A stretch of 64,000 bases of DNA from Bremerella sp. TYQ1 (GCF_020150455.1 NZ_CP083740.1:4340001-4404000); one strand, 5' to 3'; numbered from the stretch's first letter, positions 16,782-26,416 are shown. Notes: generated by a model from the letters alone, not told the origin. Program-made: numbers and translations.

Positions 16782-18311
16782 ATGGCGGTAACGAAGCAAA
16801 ATCGATGGGGCTGGTGGCTAGTTCTCGGAACAACATGCTGCACCGGCTGCGTGCTGCCTTACTCCGAACCGGTGACATACACCGAAGAAGTCGTTCCCTA
16901 TGCTCCGCCTGTGGTGTCGCAAAAGGAAACGGCCTCCGAAGTTCAATTGGTCGATCACCAAACGGTCGCGAACGATGCGCCTCCGTTGGACCTGATCCCG
17001 ACAGCCATTCTTCCGCCTCAAAATGATGTGGTGGAAGAACCTGTGTTCAGCGTAGCCAAAGTTTCGCTGCCGCCGAGTTTGCCAACGCTGGCTGACGAAG
17101 GTTTGTCGCTCGAGCAGTTGCAAGACATCGCACTCGCGAACAATCCCACGATTCTGCAGAGCTCGGCTTCGGCGCAAGCCGCTTCCGATTATCGACACCA
17201 GGTAGGACTTTCTGCGAATCCGATCGTTGGTTACTCTGCCGCGCAGTTGGCCGATCAAGGAACCGACCAGCACGTTGTTTCGGTGGAACGAGAATTTGTC
17301 ACCGGGGGCAAGTTAGACCTCAATCGCAACGTACTGGGACATGCCGTCGAAGCCCAGCGCTGGGATGTCGAATCGCAGCGATATCGCGTGCTGACGGATG
17401 TTCGTTTAGCGTTTATTGATGCCCTGGTCGCTCAGCGGCGTATTGAAGTGATTGACGATTTCCACCCGGTCGTCGCCCAAGGGGTCACTGTTGCCGAGCA
17501 GCAGTTCAAAGCAGGCGAAGCGGCCCAGTCAGATCAACTGCAAGCCGAGATTGCTTTGAACGAAGTGGAAGTACTTCGTCAACAAGCCGAGTTCGCCTGG
17601 GATGCGGCCTGGCAAGAGATGGCCGCCACCGCAGGCGTTCCAGACATGCAGCGAAGTTCGCTTTCCGGAAAGCTGCATCCGCAAGTCGGAACACTCAATT
17701 GGGATGAAATCTACGGCAGTCTCTTAGGTAGCAGTCCAGAGCTTCGCGCGAGCTACAGTCGAGTACATAAAGCTCGATCGAACATGTCTCGGCAAGAAGT
17801 GCAGAACATTCCAAACGTCATCGCAGAACTGCAAGCCGGCCACGACAACAGTACCGGCAGCGGGATGATCAATTTGTTTGTTGGAGCTCCGATTCCGGTC
17901 TTTAACAACAACAGCGGGAACATCTCGGCTGCCTATCGCGAATACTGCCGAGCGACGCACGACGTGAAGCGTGTCGAGATGTCTTTGAAGGCTCGACTTG
18001 CCGAAGTCTCGAAAGAATACGATTCGGCACGCATCGCTGTCGAACGTTACGAGCAACAGATTCTGCCGAAGGCGAAGCAAACGCTTGATCTGGCCGAACG
18101 AGCCTATTCGGCCGGTGAGTTCTCGTTCATTCAAGTGTTGATCGTTCGTCGAACTTACTTCGACACAAACCTTCGGTACATCGCCGCACTGGGGGACTTG
18201 GCCAAAGCCCACGCTCAGATCGATGGCCTGCTTTTGACCGGCGGTTTGGATCAGCCTGGCGAGTTCACCGATGGCGACGCACTGCGTGGCCAGACATTCG
18301 GTCAACAGTAA
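16782..18311 (+). CDS. TolC-family outer-membrane efflux lipoprotein
   Basis: About 509 aa. A signal peptide with a Cys-rich lipoprotein-type end (WLVLGTTCCTGC) is followed by a proline-rich segment. Two long alternating coiled-coil halves characteristic of TolC/CzcC outer-membrane channels come next (LSLEQLQDIALANNPTI and SLLGSSPELRASYSRV are the paired repeat starts). Such proteins form the outer exit duct of RND or ABC efflux pumps, or of metal efflux systems. ATG at 16782 follows AGAGGG; the upstream ATG at 16719 would spoil the signal peptide. No pump partner genes are adjacent, so the substrate is unknown. A hairpin follows the stop. Confidence 0.88.
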   Translation: MAVTKQNRWGWWLVLGTTCCTGCVLPYSEPVTYTEEVVPYAPPVVSQKETASEVQLVDHQTVANDAPPLDLIPTAILPPQNDVVEEPVFSVAKVSLPPSLPTLADEGLSLEQLQDIALANNPTILQSSASAQAASDYRHQVGLSANPIVGYSAAQLADQGTDQHVVSVEREFVTGGKLDLNRNVLGHAVEAQRWDVESQRYRVLTDVRLAFIDALVAQRRIEVIDDFHPVVAQGVTVAEQQFKAGEAAQSDQLQAEIALNEVEVLRQQAEFAWDAAWQEMAATAGVPDMQRSSLSGKLHPQVGTLNWDEIYGSLLGSSPELRASYSRVHKARSNMSRQEVQNIPNVIAELQAGHDNSTGSGMINLFVGAPIPVFNNNSGNISAAYREYCRATHDVKRVEMSLKARLAEVSKEYDSARIAVERYEQQILPKAKQTLDLAERAYSAGEFSFIQVLIVRRTYFDTNLRYIAALGDLAKAHAQIDGLLLTGGLDQPGEFTDGDALRGQTFGQQ

Positions 18312-18328
18312 CTTTAATTGCTGGCGAA

Positions 18329-18356
18329 GCCATGCCGACGTCTGGTTCGGCATGGC
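18329..18356 (+). terminator. Hairpin after the TolC-like gene
   Basis: GCCATGCCGA and TCGGCATGGC form a 10-bp stem with an 8-nt loop 17 bp past the stop codon. The following T-run is weak (AAAGTTCTATCTTCT), so termination is likely but not certain. Confidence 0.55.
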
Positions 18357-18517
18357 AAAGTTCTATCTTCTGCATGACAAAATAGCGGAGCACAACTACG
18401 CGTTTTCGGATTGCCGCCATTTGTGGGGGAGCTGAATAATAGAAGCCACCGAGCCTGACATGCGAGTGTCGCTCAACGCTTCTTCCTTCATCCCCCATCT
18501 CTCTTCAAGGCCTTCCT

Positions 18518-19399
18518 ATGAAAACCCCTTTGTCCATGCGCCGCGCGTTTACTTTGGTCGAATTGTTGGTGGTGATCGCCATCATTGGTGTATTGATCGC
18601 GCTGCTTTTGCCTGCCGTGCAACAGGCTCGTGAAGCGGCTCGGCGAATGCAATGCACGAATAATCTCAAGCAGTTCGGTCTCGGGCTGCACAACTTTCAC
18701 GATACCTTTGGCAGTTTGCCGGCAGGAAGCTATACGCCAGATACGCCGCTGAAACATGATCGAATGAGTGGTTTCGTGACGTTGATGCCGTTCTACGAAC
18801 AGAACGCTGCGTACGAGTTATTCAACATTGAAGAGTCAGTTGATCACGCAACCAACGCGACCGCCATTGTGACGCTGGTCGACATGCTGTTCTGCCCGTC
18901 CCGGCGCAGCCCAACCGATGGTCCATCCTCCAGCCATTACATGCAAACTTGTTCTCGGGGGGATTATGCCTTTTCAGCTGGGGGCGAAGGGAGTCACTGT
19001 AATACCGACAATCCCGAATTGTTTGATGGAATGTTCAGCCGTTTCGGCAAGATGCAGTTCTCGCAAGTCACCGACGGCCTCTCGAACACGATTGCCATCG
19101 GAGAAAAACGGATCGAACGCCGTGACGATGTGGAAACCGATGCCACACTTCGCAACATGGATGGCCCTGCGTATCGTTGGGGCTTTCACTCGACACGTAA
19201 CTTCAAGTCTCCGTTGAGCTCTCCCCTGCTGACCTCGTTGAACGATCTTGATGCGAACTTTGGTAGCTCCCACGCTGGCAAGGGTGTGAACTTTCTTTTC
19301 GGAGATGGCTCGGTTCATTACATTCCGCAAACGGTCAACTGGACGGTGATGCAGAATCTTGCTAACCGAGCCGACGGCAATCCCGTGACAATTCCTTAA
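18518..19399 (+). CDS. DUF1559 prepilin-like protein (pair 1)
   Basis: 293 aa. The type IV prepilin-like N-terminus (RRAFTLVELLVVIAIIGVLIALLLPAVQQAREAA, a processing site before F then one helix) is followed by the DUF1559 domain and its C-terminal motif (LFGDGSVHYIPQTVNW). These proteins are greatly expanded in planctomycetes and are probably processed by a prepilin peptidase and exported; their structures and roles are largely unknown. A small lipoprotein gene follows on the same strand, as with every DUF1559 gene in this window. Confidence 0.92.
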   Translation: MKTPLSMRRAFTLVELLVVIAIIGVLIALLLPAVQQAREAARRMQCTNNLKQFGLGLHNFHDTFGSLPAGSYTPDTPLKHDRMSGFVTLMPFYEQNAAYELFNIEESVDHATNATAIVTLVDMLFCPSRRSPTDGPSSSHYMQTCSRGDYAFSAGGEGSHCNTDNPELFDGMFSRFGKMQFSQVTDGLSNTIAIGEKRIERRDDVETDATLRNMDGPAYRWGFHSTRNFKSPLSSPLLTSLNDLDANFGSSHAGKGVNFLFGDGSVHYIPQTVNWTVMQNLANRADGNPVTIP

Positions 19400-19459
19400 C
19401 GTAAGCCGACTGATTGTTAGCTTTTCATCCTATCTATCTGCAGCGAACGGGAGGCTGTC

Positions 19460-19888
19460 GTGTTTACTTTTTCTTCGAGGCGTCAAGTCAATTTGACGCC
19501 CATGGCTTGGTCGATTGCGTGTCTGATTCCTTTGCTGGCCGCATTCGGCTGTGGCAACGAAAATGAATCGATCGTCCGCGGTAAGGTGACCTATCAAGGG
19601 AAGAACCTGACCGGCGGGACGATCTTGTTTAATCCGCTCGACGAAACGCAGCCCTCAGCTCATACGGCCATTCAAGAGGATGGGTCGTACGAGATCACCG
19701 CGATTGCCGGCGAAAACAAGGTGATCATCAACTGGTATTCGGAAGTTGATCCAACCCTTGAGCCTGGTGATGCCGGCTATACGATTCCGAAGCCACTGAT
19801 TCCGCCCAAGTATTCCAGTATCGATTCGACTCCGCTCGTGCGAACCATCGACAAACAGGAAGCGGTGATCGACTTCGATCTGGAATAG
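19460..19888 (+). CDS. Small lipoprotein with carboxypeptidase-regulatory-like domain (pair 1)
   Basis: 142 aa, GTG start at 19460. A signal peptide ends in the lipobox LAAFGC. Then comes a beta-sandwich domain with the pattern GKVTYQGKNLTGGTILFNP...YEITAIAGENKVII, typical of transthyretin or carboxypeptidase-regulatory-like folds. It follows the DUF1559 gene by 60 bp. It is likely anchored in a membrane facing the periplasm and may partner the prepilin-like protein. Confidence 0.85.
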   Translation: MFTFSSRRQVNLTPMAWSIACLIPLLAAFGCGNENESIVRGKVTYQGKNLTGGTILFNPLDETQPSAHTAIQEDGSYEITAIAGENKVIINWYSEVDPTLEPGDAGYTIPKPLIPPKYSSIDSTPLVRTIDKQEAVIDFDLE

Positions 19889-19897
19889 GGTCAGCAG

Positions 19898-20719
19898 CTA
19901 AGCTTCGTCTTTCAAGCCAAGCTTGTCGTCCGAAACGGCCGGAACCAGCCAGCCGCGTTGCCCATTTGCTTCGTTCTTTCCACGGCCGATAAGAAACTTG
20001 CCTGGTTCTAGTGGAACGATGCCATACGAAGCAAAGTAAGGAAACCGTTGCGGCTGTTGAAAGTCGGCCGTAGTTCGCAGTAGTTCATTCGGCTCGCCAT
20101 AGCATCCGAACCACCATTGGTCGTCATGAAATGCGGCCGTTTGAATGCCGAGAAATGTCTGGCCGCTTTCGATGACGTGACGCTTGCGAAACTTGAAGCG
20201 GGGATCGTATTCGTAAACGTAGTTCACCTCGATATTGCCAGGCAAACCTCCGACGACAAAGAAGCTACCGTCTTGATACTCCATGCCGCCGGCGCCATGG
20301 ACGACCTCTTGAACGGGATGCTTGTCGACCAGTTCGAGCGTGTTGGCGTCGTAGACATAAACCCAAGAGTCAGCCTGACCAGCCGGTTGATTGAATTTGC
20401 CCAGATTTGTAGCGACAAAAATCTGGCCTGCATGATGGCATAGATCGCCATGATGATTCGGGACATCGATGGCGTGAAGGAGGTTTCCTTCGGCATCGGT
20501 CTTTACCAACTTCGTGGTAAACGACCAATAAAGCTGCGCGTTGTTATCGGCGCAAACTCCTTGCAGATGGCCAGCGTAGTGCCCTGGGCAGTCGATCTTT
20601 TGAAATGGCAACCGCTTGGTATCCGGGGAATCGGCAAACACGTTCGGTGCGAGTCCGAGCAGCGCCGACGTGACAAGCGTGTTCCGCAGAAGCGACCGGC
20701 GGGACAAATTGTTTTTCAT
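19898..20719 (-). CDS. Tat-exported beta-propeller-type protein
   Basis: About 273 aa. The N-terminus carries a twin-arginine signal (LSRRSLLRN followed by a hydrophobic stretch ending VFA-DS). The rest consists of repeated Trp/Tyr-rich strands that look like a beta-propeller (GQIFVATNLGKFN, DGSFFVVGGLPGN, DDQWWFGCYGEPN). ATG at 20719 is chosen; a GTG 6 bp upstream directly follows the stop of the previous gene. It is translationally coupled to the Gfo/Idh gene, so both may act on a sugar or sugar-acid derivative outside the cytoplasm. Confidence 0.8.
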   Translation of the reverse strand: MKNNLSRRSLLRNTLVTSALLGLAPNVFADSPDTKRLPFQKIDCPGHYAGHLQGVCADNNAQLYWSFTTKLVKTDAEGNLLHAIDVPNHHGDLCHHAGQIFVATNLGKFNQPAGQADSWVYVYDANTLELVDKHPVQEVVHGAGGMEYQDGSFFVVGGLPGNIEVNYVYEYDPRFKFRKRHVIESGQTFLGIQTAAFHDDQWWFGCYGEPNELLRTTADFQQPQRFPYFASYGIVPLEPGKFLIGRGKNEANGQRGWLVPAVSDDKLGLKDEA

Positions 20720-20725
20720 GGTCAC

Positions 20726-21820
20726 TTAGTCCTGCATTACGCCAGAGGCTCGAAGTACGGTTTCGTGCACGGCCAAGTCATGCTGGCGATCCCAGGCAAG
20801 TTCTTTCTCGCCACGAATCACTTTGGCCAAGTCGATGAACTCGCCATCGTAGCGACCACCCTGACGCTTCAAACTGAGGTGCTGCGTTCCTTTTTTAAAT
20901 TCGCCGTGTGCCTCGGTTAACGAGAGATCGACTTCGCCGGATTCGAGGGGTTTGATTTCGATCGCACCACCGGAACCAGCGACTTGAAATCGCCGACGAG
21001 GGAAGCCAAACGGATCGAGATGATTGCAGCGTACCGTCGCCGTTGCTTGCGGATAATTGAGCACCGCCAGTTGATTGTCGGCGAAGGTATCTTTCGGAGC
21101 TTGGGTTCGCTTAATGAACGTAACAACTTCTTCCGGCTTGCCTAACAGGGTGACGACTGCATCGATTAAGTGACATGCCAACTCGAACATGCCGCCGCCA
21201 TCGTACTGGGCTAGATCGCGTCGCAGAGCGGGGGAAGCCAGCTTGCCCATCATCGCGTCGATTTCGTAGATCTCGCCCAACCACCCTTCCCTGGCAGCTT
21301 GAAACAGCAGTTCAAATGCCGGGTTGTACCGCAGCATGTATCCCATCTGAATCGTTCGCTTCTTCGTATCGGCAGTCGTGCACAGTTGCTGAAACGCGGA
21401 AAGCGATTCGCCGGCCGGCTTGTCCATATGAATATGCATCCCGGCATCGATACACTGCTTGGCTGTCGGAACCAAATTCCGCACGTCGGTCTCGACCGCC
21501 ACTGCCTGAAGACCTGGCGTACTGAGGAGTTGTTCGATCGTCATCGGCTCGAGCCCTTGATAAGGCTTCCGCTGCACGGCTCGTTTCGCCGCCGCAAGAT
21601 CTGCCTCGGCCAGGCCAACCACTTCGTAGGTGCCAGACAACGACCGCATCGCATCCATCTTCCCCGAAGCATGCGCATGCGAAGCCCCAATCTGACCCAC
21701 TTTAATCTTGCCGCTCGAAGAACTCTCAGCCGCATGGACACGCGTGGCCAAAGCTGCAACCGCGGCTGTCGTAGCCGTAGAAAATTGGCGTCGGGTAATT
21801 TTCTTCATGATGTTCGCCAT
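20726..21820 (-). CDS. Tat-exported Gfo/Idh/MocA-family oxidoreductase
   Basis: 364 aa. A twin-arginine signal (TRRQFSTATTAAVAAL) is followed by a Rossmann NAD(P) domain (KVGQIGASHAHA), the conserved Lys-Pro motif HMDKPAGES and the C-terminal dehydrogenase domain with the GGMFELACHLIDAVVTLLG helix. This family oxidises sugars and inositols with tightly bound cofactor; Tat export of the folded holoenzyme is common in planctomycetes. The downstream beta-propeller gene begins within a few bases of its stop. The substrate cannot be read from the sequence. Confidence 0.9.
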   Translation of the reverse strand: MANIMKKITRRQFSTATTAAVAALATRVHAAESSSSGKIKVGQIGASHAHASGKMDAMRSLSGTYEVVGLAEADLAAAKRAVQRKPYQGLEPMTIEQLLSTPGLQAVAVETDVRNLVPTAKQCIDAGMHIHMDKPAGESLSAFQQLCTTADTKKRTIQMGYMLRYNPAFELLFQAAREGWLGEIYEIDAMMGKLASPALRRDLAQYDGGGMFELACHLIDAVVTLLGKPEEVVTFIKRTQAPKDTFADNQLAVLNYPQATATVRCNHLDPFGFPRRRFQVAGSGGAIEIKPLESGEVDLSLTEAHGEFKKGTQHLSLKRQGGRYDGEFIDLAKVIRGEKELAWDRQHDLAVHETVLRASGVMQD

Positions 21821-21830
21821 TGATAACTAG

Positions 21831-22499
21831 TTAGTCGATCCAAAGTCCTTTGGTAGCTTCCCTCCACTTCTGGTGATTTGCATAGCGCCAGAACAAGCGG
21901 TCGCCGTAAATTCGTTGGTACAGCTTGAAATGGCCACCGTCGTGGAAGGTCTCGATGAAGTAGGGAGTCCGACCAAGTTCAACATGAACCCTGCGTTTCA
22001 ACTCCCCTTTGTCTTCCCAGGTTTCTAACCAACGTCCATCAGATTGTCGTCGAAAGACCAAGCCTTTTTCGCCATGCCATTCGACGCGCTGAGTAGGTTC
22101 CGGGCTTTGGCGTTCAACCGCTTTCAAAATTTGCTGCCGGATAATATCTTCGCGTCCGATCGCTTTGAAAAATTTGTTCGCGTCGGCGTCGGTTGCATCG
22201 ATTCGGACGACTTCGGTCCAAGTTTCGGTCGCTTCTTTGATCTTGCCATTGCCGGCTTCGGAACGCGCGAGGGCTTTGAGCTCTTCAATTACTTTTTGCT
22301 CTAACTCTCGTGTAGCTTTGAGATGTTTATCACGCATGTCTTGGAGAATCTTGTTGAACTTCTCCTTTTGCTCTTCCAACTCTCGGCGAACTTCGTCTCG
22401 CGGAGAAGGATCTTGCGCGATGGCCGATGACACGGGCCATTGCCCGGAGAGCATAATCACCGTAACTACAACAATAGTTGGCCGTCGTAAACGGTTCAT
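21831..22499 (-). CDS. Secreted coiled-coil protein (tandem paralogue B)
   Basis: About 222 aa: signal peptide, a charged coiled coil (about residues 35-85), a TPR-like helical segment ending in DATDADANKFFKAIGREDI, and a C-terminal beta domain with an ExxGExGxxFRxxxDGxWxExW pattern. ATG at 22499 overlaps the previous stop (ATGA). It is clearly homologous to the upstream gene with the same domain order. Function unknown. Confidence 0.78.
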   Translation of the reverse strand: MNRLRRPTIVVVTVIMLSGQWPVSSAIAQDPSPRDEVRRELEEQKEKFNKILQDMRDKHLKATRELEQKVIEELKALARSEAGNGKIKEATETWTEVVRIDATDADANKFFKAIGREDIIRQQILKAVERQSPEPTQRVEWHGEKGLVFRRQSDGRWLETWEDKGELKRRVHVELGRTPYFIETFHDGGHFKLYQRIYGDRLFWRYANHQKWREATKGLWID

Positions 22500-23155
22500 T
22501 CGATCCATGCCCCATCTTCTCCTAGATTCCATTCCTTATCGAGATAAGCTTTCCAATAAAAATGGTCGGGATAAAGGATATGTTGGACGCGAGAACTGCC
22601 ATTGCGATTAAACAGTTCGACGTGATACGGTGAACGCGACACTTCCCGGTGTACCCTCTGACGCTCTTTCGTTGCCCACGATTCAAACCATGTCCCGTCC
22701 GGAAGCAGGCGAAAATTGATTCCGTTTTCTCCTTGCCATTCCGTGCGACGCTTAGGAAAAACGACCTCGCGTTGCGACGCTTTTTCCAATTGCTGCTGCA
22801 CAATGTCCAATCGCCCAATTGAACGGAAGAACTTTTTCGCTTCGATATCGGAGGCGTCGATTTCCAGGACACTGGTCCAAGTTTGCGTTGCCTCGGCGAT
22901 CTCGCCTTTGCCCGCTTCCGACTGAGCGATCGTTTTCAATTTTTTGACGGCTTCCGCTTCCGCTTCTTTAACCGCTTTGGAATGCTTCTTTTTCATCGCG
23001 TCGAGCGTATCGTCCAGCTTTCGCTGCTTCTCGGCGAAGTCTTTGACAATGTCTGCGCGCGACTTCGGCGGTTGAGCCGGCTGTTGTGCTTCGCAGTGTG
23101 AAGAAACCGCATGAAAGACGACGAGGACGACCAATGCGACTAGGGGCCATCGCAT
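22496..23155 (-). CDS. Secreted coiled-coil protein (tandem paralogue A)
   Basis: About 219 aa with the same layout as its downstream partner: signal peptide (MRWPLVALVVLVVFHAVSS), coiled coil, IDASDIEAKKFFRSIGRLDI motif and a Trp-rich C-terminal domain (TEWQGENGINFRLLPDGTWFESW). ATG at 23155 follows AGGAG, which rules out the longer frame starting at 23302. The 4-bp overlap with the next gene indicates a duplicated, co-translated pair. Confidence 0.8.
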   Translation of the reverse strand: MRWPLVALVVLVVFHAVSSHCEAQQPAQPPKSRADIVKDFAEKQRKLDDTLDAMKKKHSKAVKEAEAEAVKKLKTIAQSEAGKGEIAEATQTWTSVLEIDASDIEAKKFFRSIGRLDIVQQQLEKASQREVVFPKRRTEWQGENGINFRLLPDGTWFESWATKERQRVHREVSRSPYHVELFNRNGSSRVQHILYPDHFYWKAYLDKEWNLGEDGAWIE

Positions 23156-23357
23156 AGAGGAACTCCTGATTTTCGGAAAACCTGGCATGGTTCTGGGTGG
23201 GGCAGGAAGCCCACGCGAAAGGAGGGATTGGAACGTGATTAGAAGTATAATCCATATCCTGGCGAATTTCTCGTCCAATCCTGTCACACGTCTTCCTGCC
23301 AATTCGTCTGTTGGATGAGTCCCCTTTTTCCCCTCAATTCATTAGGAAAACCCCAAC

Positions 23358-23786
23358 ATGCTGCGAACTGCTTTAACTTTGGCTATGGGAATTCTCTTGG
23401 GCACGGCCGGACTGTTGGTGGCCCAGCATCAAGCGAAGTCGACTGTCGTGCCGATTTCGAGTCGTGACATTGTCGAGAAGTTGGATGGGCACGACGCGAA
23501 GGTTTCAGTCGTCGAAGTCCAGCTTGATCCACTTGGCGAAGGGATGCCCCATCGCCATCCGGGGCCTGTTTTCGGTTACGTACTGGAAGGCAAATACGAA
23601 CTTGGAATCGACGATCAACCGACCAAGATCTTCGAGCAAGGCGAAACGTTCTACGAGCCGACCGGCTGTCTGCACCGCGTTTCAAAGAATCCGCAGTCGA
23701 ACGCCAAGACACGTGTGATCGCGGTGGTGTTGCATCCGCGCGATGCCAAGCAACTGGCGATTCCGGAACCGATGGACAAGCCTTAA
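23358..23786 (+). CDS. Exported cupin-domain protein
   Basis: 142 aa: an N-terminal signal peptide or anchor (LALAMGILLGTAGLLVA-like) and one cupin barrel. The two cupin motifs carry metal-binding type residues: the HRHPGPVFGYVLEG segment (His-x-His, Glu) and the CLHRVSKN segment (His). It may act as a small metal-dependent enzyme or binding protein outside the cytoplasm. A DoxX-like gene follows 76 bp downstream, so the two may be co-transcribed. Confidence 0.85.
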   Translation: MLRTALTLAMGILLGTAGLLVAQHQAKSTVVPISSRDIVEKLDGHDAKVSVVEVQLDPLGEGMPHRHPGPVFGYVLEGKYELGIDDQPTKIFEQGETFYEPTGCLHRVSKNPQSNAKTRVIAVVLHPRDAKQLAIPEPMDKP

Positions 23787-23862
23787 GATAAATGTCCATG
23801 GCGTCGGCGAGCCAAGTCTCATCGGCGCACTCTCTCCCTCTGCGATTAGATTGACGCCCCCA

Positions 23863-24294
23863 ATGATGAATTCCCCAACGCGAAGTCTGTTTCTTGCTCA
23901 ATGGTTTCTTCGAGTGGCGCTCGCTGCTTCCTATCTGTCAGCGGTGGCCGATCGCTTTGGAATGTGGGGATCGCCCGGCGAACCTGGCGTCGCTTGGGGA
24001 GCGTGGGGCCCGTTTATCGAGTATGTGGCATTACTCAACTGGTTCGCCCCGGCGGCACTGCATGGACCGCTGGGCTGGATCGCAACGATTGCGGAAGTGA
24101 TCATTGCAATCGGCCTGTTGATCGGTTGGAAGCTTCGCTGGTTTGCCAATGCGTCAGGCGGTTTGTTGCTCGTCTTCGCGATCACCATGTCGATTGCGAC
24201 TGGTATCAAGTCTCCGCTCGATTACTCGGTGTTCACTGCGGCTGCTGCGTCGTTTCTGCTGGCGTCCCTTCCTTCGCGAGACGCAACGGAATGA
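23863..24294 (+). CDS. DoxX-family membrane protein
   Basis: 143 aa with four hydrophobic helices typical of DoxX/DoxD proteins (FLAQWFLRVALAASYLSAVADRFG opening, then a Gly/Trp-rich loop, IATIAEVIIAIGLLIGW, and two more helices). The exact role of this family is unclear; members associate with redox or thiosulfate metabolism. ATG ATG at 23863 is taken as start; the longer frame overlaps the cupin gene. Likely co-expressed with the cupin gene. Confidence 0.82.
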   Translation: MMNSPTRSLFLAQWFLRVALAASYLSAVADRFGMWGSPGEPGVAWGAWGPFIEYVALLNWFAPAALHGPLGWIATIAEVIIAIGLLIGWKLRWFANASGGLLLVFAITMSIATGIKSPLDYSVFTAAAASFLLASLPSRDATE

Positions 24295-24492
24295 CAACCT
24301 GCAAATGAAAAAGAAAACGCTGGAACCGATTGCCTACGCTTGTTAGATTCTCGGCATCTGATCTCCAACAGGCGTTCCTGGGCTCCCTATGTTTCTTTTC
24401 CATGCCGCGGCTTATCGAATCATCCAACGATGCTTGGTTCTATGGCTTCGTTGTTTCCGTTTTCGTCGGACTGACTTTTTTCAGGTAGACCG

Positions 24493-25386
24493 ATGATCAC
24501 GATTGTCCGCCGTTTGTTGTTTGTCACTTGCCTCTTGGCGATCGGTCCGGCTCAGCAGTGTCTTTCTCGTTCGACGTCCGACACGATGGGACCGCTGTGG
24601 ATATTTACCTGGGGAATGGACTCAATCGGGGTCGTACTCGCGCTGTGGTTAGTCGCTCGGACCGCTGTTTGGAAGACCTGGCAAGGATGGCTTCGTGTTG
24701 CCATTTATGTTGCTGCGTACACGTACGGTCGAATGCTCTTTAGTGCGACGCAAGATTGGTGGGTCGATCAAAATGCTGGCTTTCGTTGGCCAGGGCTCGA
24801 CTACCAAGACTATGCTCGACCGGCGATTGATTTAGTCTCGATCGTGATGCTGACGTGGCTTGTCATTCCTGTTGTCGTCTTTCTACGAATTCAACTCGCT
24901 TCGCCAGAGGAACTTGCTCCACGAGAACGGCGGTTCACCATGTTCGGACTGATCGGCTTTGTTACGACGGTCGCCGTTGGCATGGGCATGATCCAGTTTC
25001 TGGCAACCGAGTATGCCCCGGAAACCGCCTACAGCTACGGATCCCCTTCCAGCGTTCTTTGGAACTGGTTGACGACGAACCTACCGTACAAGTTACCACC
25101 CCTGGCCGCAGCCGTGCTTGTGCTGTGGGGACTGACGAAACGGTGGTGGGTGGCGCCGCTTGTACTGGGACTTGCTATCTGTGTGGATGCACTGGGAACC
25201 CAGTTGATTGCGTTCATCATTGAGCAAACCACGGGTGAATCTAAGGGAGGTATCCTTGGCGACTCTCATTCCAGCCGATGGCTTTACGTGGGCGGGCGAA
25301 CTTTCACACTATGGGGCGCCTTCGCGGTGGCGAGACTTCTTAACGTGCGCCCGTTCTTTGGTGGCGAGAAAACCGACAGCGAGTAG
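24493..25386 (+). CDS. Polytopic membrane protein, unknown family
   Basis: 297 aa with about seven hydrophobic segments (for example VVLALWLVARTAVW, LVSIVMLTWLVIPVVVFL, LIGFVTTVAVGMGMI, LAAAVLVLWGLTKRWW). No conserved motif is recognised. It stands alone between the DoxX gene and the dioxygenase-like gene. Confidence 0.78.
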   Translation: MITIVRRLLFVTCLLAIGPAQQCLSRSTSDTMGPLWIFTWGMDSIGVVLALWLVARTAVWKTWQGWLRVAIYVAAYTYGRMLFSATQDWWVDQNAGFRWPGLDYQDYARPAIDLVSIVMLTWLVIPVVVFLRIQLASPEELAPRERRFTMFGLIGFVTTVAVGMGMIQFLATEYAPETAYSYGSPSSVLWNWLTTNLPYKLPPLAAAVLVLWGLTKRWWVAPLVLGLAICVDALGTQLIAFIIEQTTGESKGGILGDSHSSRWLYVGGRTFTLWGAFAVARLLNVRPFFGGEKTDSE

Positions 25387-25579
25387 CTTGCTTTGTTTCG
25401 TTTCTAGATCGACGAGCAGCGCCCCGAGTTAATTGGTTTGCTGGCATTGCTAATGAATCGTGACAACGGCTTTTTTAGTAGTTTGCGGAACTTTGACTCG
25501 TTACCGTGGTTCAATGTTGTAGGGAACGAGGGATGCTCGTTCTCCGCGGTACAAGTCTTGTCTGAAAAAGGGAATATCC

Positions 25580-26332
25580 ATGGATCATCGCTCGAAGTTT
25601 GGTCGCGGTCGTCGAGCATTTATGGGGCTGATGGGAACGGCGTTTTTTACCACGCCGGGGCTGTTCGCCGAGGAACTGTTAAATCCAACTCCGTTTCTCA
25701 CTGAAGGGCCGTTCTACCCCGATAAATTGCCCCTGGATCAAGATAACGACCTGATCATCATCAAAGACAGCACGACGCCAGCGGTCGGTCAGATTACCCA
25801 TTTGACGGGTCGTATCCTCGACAATAGTGGCAGTCCGATGAAAGACGCCACCATCGAGATCTGGCAGTGCGATGCTAACGCGGTTTATTTGCACACCCGA
25901 GACAGCAGCAAAAAACAAGATCAACAAGATCGAAACTTTCAAGGCTTCGGTCGGTTTACCACCGGGAGCAAAGGAGAATACCGCTTCCGCACGATCAAGC
26001 CGGTCCCTTACCCTGGTCGCCCTGCCCCGCACATTCACATCAAAGTGAAGCATGGGGAAAAGGAACTACTGACAACTCAGTTGATGATTCGGGGTTTTGA
26101 AGGCAACAAGCGTGACGGAGTTTTCTCCCATGTTCGTGACCCGAAACAGCGTGAGCTGCTGGTCACCGACTTCAAGCCAATTCCTGACTCGAAGATGAAC
26201 GAGTTCGCGGCATCGTTCGATATTGTCCTCGGTGCGACTCCTGACGAACGCGATATGCGTCGGCCTGGACCGCCACCGGGAGGACGCGGCCCTGGCGGAC
26301 GACCTCCGGGACCACCGTCGCGAAATTCGTAA
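25580..26332 (+). CDS. Exported intradiol-dioxygenase-like protein
   Basis: 250 aa. An N-terminal export signal with an Arg-rich start (RGRRAFMGLMGTAF) is followed by a catechol/protocatechuate intradiol dioxygenase fold: EGPFYP, IWQCDANAVYLH and the iron-ligand region YRFRTIKPVPYPGRPAPHIHI. Both Tyr and both His ligand positions appear present, so it may be a non-heme iron enzyme, though secreted relatives often have unknown substrates. The C-terminus is a Pro/Gly/Arg-rich tail (RRPGPPPGGRGPGGRPPGPP), like the next gene's product. No aromatic-catabolism genes are near. Confidence 0.85.
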   Translation: MDHRSKFGRGRRAFMGLMGTAFFTTPGLFAEELLNPTPFLTEGPFYPDKLPLDQDNDLIIIKDSTTPAVGQITHLTGRILDNSGSPMKDATIEIWQCDANAVYLHTRDSSKKQDQQDRNFQGFGRFTTGSKGEYRFRTIKPVPYPGRPAPHIHIKVKHGEKELLTTQLMIRGFEGNKRDGVFSHVRDPKQRELLVTDFKPIPDSKMNEFAASFDIVLGATPDERDMRRPGPPPGGRGPGGRPPGPPSRNS

Positions 26333-26416
26333 AGCGACAACTCACTGCGCGGGTACGTTACCAAACTTTACCCACAAACCTTTTCTCCCCATTTACTGTA
26401 AAGAGTGAACAGAATT

